From: Pomphorhynchus laevis
Lineage: Eukaryota > Acanthocephala > Palaeacanthocephala > Echinorhynchida > Pomphorhynchidae
Assembly: GCA_012934845.2 (NCBI GenBank)
Contig: WNNJ02002382.1
Span: 62,001 to 126,000, forward strand
Length of the DNA stretch: 64,000 nt
Direction of reading: 5' to 3'
The notes beneath the pieces were generated by a model. That model searched no databases. It saw nothing but the letters and a program-made list of their open reading frames with translations, and was not told the DNA's origin. This document shows, in pieces, positions 41,654 through 64,000 of this stretch (position 1 is its first letter; every line of letters starts with the position of its first letter). Both the position numbers and the translations under genes were made by a program.

Positions 41654-42621
41654 CGGAAGTAGCGCGGCGGACGTCGAGGGGAAGTTAATTCCAGGCGAGT
41701 GAGGCGGCAACGAGGAAGGATCGGAGAGTATAGTTGTTGGAGTAATTAGGAACGTGGAGTAATAGGGTATGACGGGAACGCAGAGATAGCGAGGTGGAGC
41801 GAGTGTCGTCTAAGAAAGGAAGGTTGATGAACGATGGGGAGCCGATAGCGGTGAGACGAAAAGTTGCGAGAAGAAGGCGGAGTTTGTTGCGGATGTGGAT
41901 GGTGGGCCAGGAAAGTTGGGCAAGATATGTAGATATGTAGTCGAAGCGACGGAGACGAAAGAGCACTCGAACGGCGGAGTTGATTATGCGTTGTAGTGGT
42001 AGGATGATGGATTTTGGAGAATTGGCGAAAAGGCTAAGGCAGTAATCGATTTTAGGGAAAAGAAGCGATGAAAGAAGAGACATACAAGAACGGAAGTCGA
42101 TAATGGAGCGGATACGGCGGATGTCATGGATAATTAAGTAAGACGAGCGGACCTTGTCACGGACGAAGGGTTTAAGGGAAAGATGATCATCGAAATGGAA
42201 GCCTAAAAAAGTGAGATTGTGTACTATGGGGATGATTGATGAGGCAAAATATACAGTGGGAGGAGATATGTTTGGTTTACGGGGGAGGATCCACATTATT
42301 TTAGACTTGTCGGGGTTTAGAACGAGATGGAGATTGGAGAGACGTTTCGTGGATAGAAGAAAGACAGTTGGAGGCAGAAATGCCGATATCGTGTATGCGA
42401 TGTGCGGGTGCATGAGCATAGATGATGATGTCATCGGCGTATTGCATGACGTTTAAGGAGAAAGGTTTGATAAACGGAGAGAGATCGCCAAGCAGAAGAG
42501 ATAAAAGCAGGGGACCTAGGACTGAATCTTGTGGGACCCCCAAAAGATAGGGATAGGAGGGGAGGATGATGAATTAGAACAGACGTGAAAGGAACGGTAG
42601 GATAGATATGAGGCAAACCAT
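41654..42621 (-). pseudogene. LINE A5 ORF2, RT catalytic and C-terminal part
   Basis: RT from 42,621 to 41,685: FGGPTRFSPRS/GVPQDSVLGPLLLSLLLGDL, catalytic MQYADDIIIYAHAPAHRIHD, LNPDKSKIMWILPRKPNISP, LTFLGFHFDDHLSLKPFV, VRDKVRSSYLI, ending SWPTIHIRNKLRLLLATFRL and SLAWN. The only family A copy here that keeps YADD. 5'-truncated at 42,621, where it meets A6 head-to-head. Two or three frameshifts. Confidence 0.85.
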
Positions 42622-43008
42622 CTATTCTGGCCTACCATCCACATCCGCATCAAACTCCGCCTTCTTCTAGTTACTTTTCGTCTAATCGCTGTCGGCTCCC
42701 CATCGTTCATCAACGTTCCTTTCTTAGACGATACTCGCCCCACCTCGCTATCGCTTCGTTCCTGTCATACCCTCTTACTCCACGTTCTTAATTACTCCAA
42801 CAACTACGGTCTCCGATCCTTCCTCGTCGTCGCCTCACTCGCCTGGAATCAACTCCCTCTCGACGTCCGCCGCGCCCCCTCCTTTATCACATTCAAACAC
42901 CTCCTCCGTTCACACCTTCTCGACACATTATTAACATTTTTGTTTTGTTGAGGTCATGTAAGCGTGCGCTGGCACGCATTTGCCTCGTTAAAATAAATCC
43001 TTTTTTTA
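42622..43008 (+). mobile_element. LINE family A, copy A6, 5'-truncated
   Basis: Plus-strand RT C-terminus and 3' UTR, from the WPTIHIR region (CTGGCCTACCATCCACATCC) to AAATAAATCCTTTTTTT. It is the reverse complement of the left part of A5, forming an interrupted inverted pair with 3' ends pointing outward. Confidence 0.88.
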
Positions 43009-43399
43009 TGACTCGATGAGAAATAATTGGCTCTGTGTGTTCGATTTTACTCTTATGCCTATCTGCAATTAGTGAGAGAGTGTTCAAGATGTAATCCTGA
43101 ACAGTTTTCATTATCGAACAACTCTAGTTGATCTGTTAACTGGTCGATGCAGCGTTTTACTTGATCCATATTTACTTGATTATTATAATTAAGATATTGA
43201 TTAATATATTAATTAATATATAATCGTTGACTTACAAGGATCGTCGACTCTGCGACGATCGTTGTATTCACAGACATCATCTTGACTACCTTCGCCACCG
43301 ACGCTCTCATCATTTCCTTATTAATCAAAAGTCTTTAACATTCTGACATAACTTGCGTTTTCCTATAATCCGAAAGATTCTTAAAAATCTTAAACTTTA
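43009..43399. other. Short host-like stretch
   Basis: On the minus strand 43,168-43,058 reads MDQVKRCIDQLTDQLELFDN then ENCSGLHLEHSLTNC and a stop. It could be an exon, possibly of the DLGAP gene, whose earlier exons should lie this way, but I do not recognise it. The rest is AT-rich. Confidence 0.3.
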
Positions 43400-43925
43400 T
43401 TATTGCTCGCATGTCTTCAATATCGTATTCCGAACTTGATCCTGAAGCATATTCTTCTTACTTTTCAAAAGTATCACTCTTCACTCGTCATATTCTGCCC
43501 ATACGTCCCTTTCTTTTTGGACTGTTTCATCTTTTGTCTGTATCCATTGAGAAGGTTTTATCTACTCTTCTACGCCTAAATAACTCGTATTCTCAGCTAG
43601 ACCTTATTCCAACTTATATTATTAAGCAAATCTATCCCTCTCATTGCCCTTTTTCTCACTGCTTTATTTAATACTTGCATTCGTATACTTGCATCCAGCC
43701 TACCAAACATCTCCAAACTTCTTGAACGTTTCGTCCTAGGTATGTCATAAAGTTTTGAGTGACTTGCTACTTGCTCGCTACTACCGTTAGCAGTGTTGTC
43801 ATCTCGCTATCGACCTTTTGGTAGCCTTTGATGTAGTTAACCACTCACTTCTATCTTACCTTCGTTGCCGCTACGGCTTCTTTTGTAACACTGTTGCGTG
43901 GTTCAGTTTCAGTTTTGTGATTTGA
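43400..43925 (+). pseudogene. Diverged CR1/L2-like RT fragment
   Basis: Plus strand: FHLLSVSIEKVLSTLLRLNN, QLDLIPTYIIKQIYPSHCPF (compare LINE A: FHLLPVSSDEVSSVLLSLPN and SDPIPTHLLKNICSTISPF). Further on, FDVVNHSLLSYLRCRYGFF matches RT motif A. Older than the other family A copies, with frameshifts; no 3' end found. Confidence 0.7.
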
Positions 43926-46230
43926 AAATGTAATCGTTTTCTCATTTTTCGTCATTTTATGAAAAGGGAAATTACTGACCTGTGTCTAACTAAAGCTTAA
44001 CCCCTGACCTGTATCTTACTCTTATCAAATTTAGAGCTATACATGTGAAATCATATAACTAGCTTATGAGAAACTTACCGTGCTATTAACAGTCAATTAT
44101 AATATCGCCCTTATAATATCGATATTTAAATAAATAATCATATTTTTATGCAATGAAAAACAATTTGACTTGGAAGTTGCCTTTTTCATTTAATTTATCG
44201 CGCATATTTACAATCTTCCAAATAAGGCAAGCTTAATTGTCTAAACTCTCAGCCACTTATCAGTTTTGAATGAGAAACTCAAAAGAGTATTTTGATATAT
44301 ATATATATTCATAAAGAGTAGATTCATGTTAAAATATGTCCTATACATTGATATATATTTCATTATATTTAAAAAATGCACTGCATCTTTTGTACAGGTG
44401 GCCACTGACCAAATTAGCGGAAACCATTTTAGATTTATCTAAACTTTACATTGTTTAAACCCATAATTTACGATTTCCTAAGCGTTCTTTATTAAATTCT
44501 TATTCTTCACTGTGAATTAAAGCTATTTTACATCAAAATTGTATTATTGCATCAGTTTAGGATAAGGATGAGCAAGCTTGATCACTTTGGGAACTATATT
44601 TTTATCTTGTCTTGATCTGAAGGGCGGACTAATTTGTAAAATGTAATAATTTTCTGATCAAGCAAAATCAGCTTTGTAAAATATAGATTTAATTTAATTT
44701 ATTTATTTTGAACTTAAACAATAAAGTCATTAATATTAACATTTACTGAAGGCCGATATCATCGAGTTTTCTAGATGTTTGTCGTTATTCTTTACGAATA
44801 ACGAATTATTCTTCTAACGGAAGGCCGAATGAAAATGCTTGACCGCCCGATCCAACCCGCTGACGATCGGTTACCCATGTGTTGTTTAGGATATCGGAAT
44901 ATCTTTTAAGTTAAATTTCAGAAGAATTTATTAAATTTCAGTCAAGACAAAATTTTATCAAGATTATATTTTGTCTTGATTCTGCTAGTCAATAACATAA
45001 TCTGTTCTTTATATAATTTCATAATATGTTTATCTCTTCTTTATTTAATTTTATTAAAATTAAGCGTTTTCCAGATCAAAATATAATAATATGCTGTAGT
45101 GAATCGCGTTTGCCTATTTTTGCAAGTAGATCGTTTCCAAAATACCTCAATGTTCTCAAAATACTTCTTTAATACCTTCCTCAATAAATGGGCATCGATT
45201 CCATGATATCTTGGGATTGTGAGTGCTTGCGGAATTCACGAGGAACATTATTTTTTAATCAAATATGAATTAAAGGAATTAAATTTAACGATATGAAATG
45301 AATTAAACTGTACAGCTGCCGTTAGTGTGTAAATGTTTTTAATTATTTTATGCAGGATTCGTGAAATTTTAGATTATAGAAATGAATGCTGGTGATAGCA
45401 CTAAATAGGGTATAATGATTAAACGAATTTATTTGAGATTTTTGAAAATAAAAGAATATTTTACCTTATTTATTTAGCGCAATGATTCAAACCAATTTGA
45501 TGTTATGTTTTCCGTAATTATTTCGACCTTAATAAGTCAAATTAAGTTTTACAAATATAGCTACGCTAATAAATAAAATTGCATAATAGCTCATTGCTAT
45601 TATTTTCTTTGACAGTGAATGTGTTATTCACCATTTTCCCTATTAGCTCTCGATTGTTGCTATTATTAATTCACAATTGCCATTGTTGACGCAGATAAAG
45701 AACTTATATTTTAGCGCACATTTTTGATCGGTGTCGTCAGTATAAATAAAATACTCTATTTGAAACTAATAAAGATAAATCAGGCGGATATTCATTATAT
45801 ATACTTTACTGTTAAGTATAACAAATCCAATTTCCGAAAGGATAAAAATATCGGTTATGTTAAGAATACAGGGTAACGATTTAAATGACTAAAAAAATCA
45901 ATGTTATTAATTATTTATTATTAATTAAATAATATGTATTTTATTCTAAATGAATTTAAATAAATTATATGATTTATTGCGTTATGTTGTAATTGTGTAT
46001 TATTAACTTGTTTTGTGTTCTTGATTATTTATATAATATTTACTGATAGATGCATTAATAACAACGAACTGTTATTACCTTTTGTTTATAGGATATCTTT
46101 TACTTGTATATACATAATATTATTTTTTTATATTATATATATTTATATTATTAATATATTGGTCAATATATATTTATATTTTAAGTTAATTTAATTGTGC
46201 AGGCATTGTTACAATTGAAATTCTTGAAAT
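43926..46230. other. AT-rich intergenic DNA
   Basis: 2.3 kb without a recognisable gene or element. The short GC-richer patch at 44,820-44,885 holds no frame I can identify. Confidence 0.5.
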
Positions 46231-46444
46231 ACTGCACTTTACTTCAATCCTATAAGCAAACAGCAGTACGCTATATTTCAGCATTGGTTGACTTCATCAG
46301 CTACTGATCCAATACCTACATTTCATATCTACATAAAAGGACCGAAACGTGGAACGTAGGTATTGGATCAGTAGCTAATGAGGTTCACCAATACTGAAAT
46401 ATAGCGTACCGCTGTTTACTTATAGGATTGAAGCAAAGTGCAGT
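46231..46444. repeat. Foldback (MITE-like) element, ~85-bp inverted arms
   Basis: Left arm starts ACTGCACTTTACTTCAATCC and runs to CTACTGATCCAATACCTAC; the right arm is the complement (GTAGGTATTGGATCAGTAG...AAGCAAAGTGCAGT), about 90% matched. Loop of about 35 bp containing AAAAGGACCGAAACGTGGAA. No coding capacity. Confidence 0.85.
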
Positions 46445-46509
46445 GTCATCAAAATTTTCAATTGTACAATGTAAATAAAGCAAACGAGTCGAGTGATCCT
46501 CAACCAACA

Positions 46510-46620
46510 TTAAAAGGACCGAAAACATAAAACGTAGGTATTGGATCAGTAGCTGATGATGTCCACCAATACTGAAATGTAGCGTACTGCTGTTGGCTTA
46601 TAGATAGGATTCAATTATCG
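46510..46620. repeat. Half copy of the 46,231 foldback element
   Basis: AAAAGGACCGAAAACATAAAACGTAGGTATTGGATCAGTAGCTGATG onward repeats the loop and right arm of the neighbouring element, without a left arm. Confidence 0.8.
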
Positions 46621-46806
46621 TGCAGACGTCGCCTTCACATATATTTTTAAATGCCATTTTGAGTGCTTTCAATGACAAATATAACAATGTCAAAAAAATA
46701 AGGATTTTGATGTTATTACACATTACAAGATATAAATTATGCGTTTACACATTACGATGATTCATTCGTTGAGATGATACATGTGACTTTTAAGAAACTG
46801 TTAGAC

Positions 46807-47151
46807 CATGGGTGAGAAACCTGTGGCCTCCTGGGCCAACCACTGCGTCCTCTGATGTAAATGGTAATTCCTATTTTTATACATTTTTTTGCGGGTTTAT
46901 AGTTATTTTACGTAATTCACTTATTGTCATGATAAAATTAATTAATTAGAGTGCACTAAACTCAATTTTAGTGGTTTTAATAATCGGTTTCTGGCTTAAT
47001 ATAAAGATGGGAAATGATCTGATAAGGTGACTTTTAGCGGCCAAGTCCTATAAGGTAAAATGACAAAAGGAATATTTGTTTAATGAGGCCTCTATGAGGA
47101 ACGATGAATTGTAAAGTGGCGTTTATGAACAAAAAAGTTCTCCACCCTCTG
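46807..47151. mobile_element. Non-autonomous hAT-like element, 345 bp
   Basis: Starts CATGGGTGAGAAACCTGTGG and ends GTTCTCCACCCTCTG (complement CAGAGGGTGGAGAAC), short hAT-type terminal repeats. Flanking 8-bp sequences TGTTAGAC (46,799-46,806) and TGTTAGCC (47,152-47,159) match at 7 of 8 positions. No ORF. Not an obvious deletion derivative of the 15,234 element. Confidence 0.65.
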
Positions 47152-47159
47152 TGTTAGCC

Positions 47160-48288
47160 TATTTATTAAAATGTTTAATGATAAAGTGACTCCTTTATTG
47201 TTAAACGTTCGATTGCTTGCCGTTTTATCTTCTTTAAGATCAGACCATGCTATCACTAAATATCACTAAATTTTTATGTAGTTTTCTAAATCTTTTTTGC
47301 GGACAGACCCCGTTTTAACGAAGTGTAAATATTAATAGATATTTTATATCACACCACTTTACAACTATAAGCCGAATCGCATGACTTTGGAATTATGTGC
47401 GTGGCACGAAAAACTATATGTTATCAAATAGCTCGACTTTGGAACTGTGCCTGCCATAATAATTAACAGCCCCATTAAATTTTCTGTCAAGTGAAGAATA
47501 CGTCAGTGTCTTCAGTCTAACATTTATCTGCTTTTTTCAATTCTCCTTATTCTGTTTTTAATCAGGTTTTAATTATTGTGATCTAAATTTCTATGAGTCC
47601 TTGGCTCTTAAGTTGTTAATGTAATAAAACGCCATCTACCAAATGATCATGAACACTTTTTGACATCTTCGTACATGTAGCTACTATCAAGTATTTAGAT
47701 AAAGATTATTTATGTCAAGATTGTTAAGATTATTTATGTATATTCTTGTCATTCTGAACTCCGCCAAGGACGGTCTTAAGCACGGCTAAAAAGGAGGATC
47801 GTTTGTGACAGGAAAGCCATCCGGCTGTAAACAAATCCGCCAGAACAACAACATGCCAACAGATTTACTATTAAACGACGAGCTAGGGCGTATCTTGTAT
47901 ACGACGAGCAGATTATCGCCCGGGGTTTTCAAAAAATAAACTAGGGCTACCGACTATACTATCAATCGATATGGGAATATCGATTGCTACAGGATATGAG
48001 ATGACCCAAAGTCGTTCGGTATGGAATAAGTTGGCAGCAGCGACCTCTCTGTGAGAGATAGGCTGAACAAGAATGTATATTCCTGCCATTAAATGCACTC
48101 TGACATTTAATTAGATTTGATTTAATTAGATAATTGTGTTACTTAAAAGTTACTTTTACATGAATATACACTTTCTGTTTATAAATTTCATGACTTTTAG
48201 ATATTATTTATGCTACCTGTACATGCTACCACATCATATCAGGTAATTATATCTAAAATTGTATCTTAAGTTTATTTTTTCTCTTTAG
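47160..48288. other. Upstream region of the YME1L gene
   Basis: No element recognised. 47,760-48,110 is less AT-rich than its surroundings and may hold the promoter and first exon. An ATG at 48,001 (MTQSRSVWNKLAAAT, in frame with an earlier ATG at 47,971) looks like a mitochondrial presequence. Its GTGAGA donor at 48,051 gives the wrong phase for the next exon; a GTATGG donor at 48,019 fits. Confidence 0.35.
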
Positions 48289-62265
<13,977 letters not shown>

Positions 62266-62477
62266 TAAGTGCTTTGCTTAATAAGAGCGACAATAAAGTA
62301 AACTTATTCAGTTTTTATGATGTGGCAGCCACGAAAGAATCAAAATCTATACCATATACCGTTTTATAATTATTTTGACTCATCAGTGCTAGGTACCTCC
62401 CACTACTGGATGCGGAGGAGTGCCGGTCACCCTAAATCGGTTAATCGGATAATCGGTTATCAACCGATTATTCCTTA

Positions 62478-62940
62478 TTTATTTTTAATAATATGTTGTT
62501 TATTAATTTATTTTACAATTTTTTCTTTTCTATTTTAATAATATTCATGACATATTTTTGCATAAATTCTTATTCAAAAATATGTTATTTGTAAATTTAA
62601 ATCCATCTTTACGATATAAATTAAAAGTAGTTTTAAAGAATGTCAATTTAGTGTTTAAATACGTAAATATTAGTAAATATTATTTTATTTTTATAGTAAC
62701 CTGGTTTTTTATAGTAACCTGATTTTGCTTTTATAGTTAAAATATGTATCTATCTTATTTTCAAAAAAGACAATGCAATTACATATTGTTGCAATTTTAA
62801 AAATTTCATTATTTAATGTATTATATTTTATATTATATGGTATGCATGAATGCTCATGCAAAAATATGTTTCTTGTAAATTTAAATATGTCATCTTTACG
62901 ATATAAATTAATAGGAGTTTTAGTTAATGAGTTTTAGCAT
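62478..62940 (-). mobile_element. Second PLE fragment, same tandem arrangement
   Basis: 62,478-62,655 is nearly identical to 60,748-60,925, and 62,795-62,930 nearly identical to 61,192-61,330. The same order of partial repeat plus RT piece is kept, but the RT middle is deleted. Confidence 0.75.
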
Positions 62941-64000
62941 CAATTTTAATGTCGTTCTGAAATTAATATTTAAAATTCAGATTTGTAGAAAATTAAGCGC
63001 TAAATGTAAAATTATAATTTAAGCTAGAATTTAAATCTTTAAAATAAAAGTTTTTAAATATTTAAAAATTTTAATTATAACTAAAAAATTTAATTAAAAA
63101 TTCAGTTTTATAATAAATGACTTATTAGATTCATCGAATTTTTGTTTTTCATTAGATAAATTGAATGTTTTTCAATTACATTTTTAAAGTGTATTTTGCT
63201 CAATAAATAAACGTTTCTATTTACATTTTACGCTGGATAAAAAATATAATCGATAACTTAAGTTAGGTAAGTTTTTATTAATTCAAATAAAGATGCGATT
63301 ATCTGTGTAAAAGAGTAGTTTTTAACTTTTTACATTGGTTTCCCCTGTTTGCTATAAATGTCCATCATGTCGGCAAATGCTGTTATCTTTAAAAACTCTA
63401 TATAAATATAACACGCTTTTATATAATTTCATATCATTCTTTCATCAATTGGTGTTTCGAAACGTGAAGTTCCGTACATTATTAGTTGCGAATTATACTT
63501 CTCTTTATTTTTATTAACCTGCACTCTATTTTAAGTACTCGCTAATTATGATGCAAGTTACCAATACAAATTACTTGATCGCTAATTTTTTTGTTTTGTA
63601 CCGAGATATTTTTTTAATTGATTTTATTCTCATACAAGCACATTGGATAATGCTGTATATTTTACCGTTGTTTAATTCATTGTACAAAGTTTGGCCTTTA
63701 CGCCGTTCCTACACAAACATCTAAAATCTTATTCAGCAGTCAAATTATATAAATTTAACTTCCATTTTCTTCACGCTTATACCTATTCGGGGTCGCACTT
63801 CATAATGAGTCTCTTCCACTGCATACTTGATCCGCTACTCTCCAAGTTCGCTCGTTCTTTGACTTTTCACATTGACCAAGCGGATCTCTGCGCATTGCTT
63901 TCAAGGATCGCCTTAGCCGAGTTTGTTTTTCGTTGTAACAATTCATGCTAAGGGTTTGGAGCGGTATTTTTACAGTCGAACGCCCTTCTTGACACCAACC
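62941..64000. other. No feature recognised
   Basis: AT-rich to 63,680; presumably still YME1L intron. From 63,770 the base composition rises and a plus-strand frame (FIMSLFHCILDPLLSKFARS, QADLCALLSRIALAEFVF) is open to 63,951. I do not recognise it; it may be an exon or a repeat continuing beyond the window. Confidence 0.35.

Noticed and set aside
41654-43008. 5' inversion (twin priming) of one LINE A copy
   Set aside because: Both outer ends carry the LINE 3' end, which twin priming does not produce; two separate copies fit better.
48001-48050. First exon of YME1L (MTQSRSVWNKLAAATSL, donor GTGAGA)
   Set aside because: Looks like a presequence, but this donor gives a phase that puts a stop at the 48,363/48,970 junction. 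Left as a possibility only, with the GTATGG donor.
47913-48098. Minus-strand 61-residue frame
   Set aside because: Overlaps the likely YME1L promoter or first exon on the other strand; no motif or conservation visible.
63691-63951. 86-residue frame as a gene
   Set aside because: No recognised motif, no clear splice sites or start context; mentioned only as an unassigned stretch.

Overview
The window is nuclear DNA of an AT-rich metazoan. Two host genes point to an animal: a YME1L-type mitochondrial i-AAA protease on the + strand, and a DLGAP/SAPAP (GKAP-domain) synaptic-scaffold gene on the - strand. Introns are GT-AG, and no operons or bacterial features are visible. The phylum cannot be fixed from the sequence. 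Almost everything else is transposable elements, many nested in one another; the LINE copies are visibly richer in G+C than the AT-rich host DNA.

Layout. 1-21.4 kb holds four minus-strand copies of one CR1/L2-like LINE (family A: ORF1 with a PHD-like finger, ORF2 with APE endonuclease and RT), a decayed CR1-like LINE, two Ty3/Gypsy fossils, a LINE D remnant next to a 133-bp palindrome, and an apparently intact hAT transposon (15,234-17,401) with a perfect 8-bp target duplication, inserted in one of the Gypsy fossils. 21.6-27.6 kb holds a fragment and two tandem copies of a non-LTR element with an R2-type restriction-like endonuclease (RLE element). The second copy lies inside LINE C and is flanked by about 175-bp direct repeats. 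27.9-32.3 kb is a nearly full-length CR1-like LINE (family B).

32.5-32.7 kb holds a candidate two-exon micro-gene for a TOM5-like, 45-residue mitochondrial import subunit. 34.0-38.2 kb is a tandem pair of RLE elements (one nearly complete, one 5'-truncated) between 23-bp direct repeats. 38.4-43.9 kb is the DLGAP 3' region. It is hit by an internally deleted LINE D, by a LINE A copy whose 3' T-run abuts the DLGAP splice acceptor, by a 1.8-kb foldback element inside that LINE A copy, and by two more LINE fragments.

43.9-64 kb is host DNA at low gene density. Nine phase-consistent YME1L exons lie between 48.3 and 62.2 kb, and the gene runs past the recognised exons. Its introns and upstream flank contain foldback elements, a 345-bp non-autonomous hAT, a Jockey/I-like LINE remnant and tandem Penelope-like element copies.

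The two points most worth following are the RLE family (long target duplication, conserved 3' hairpin, Cys-rich N-terminus, tandem copies) and the TOM5-like micro-gene. All assignments come from motif recognition by eye; none was checked against a database.
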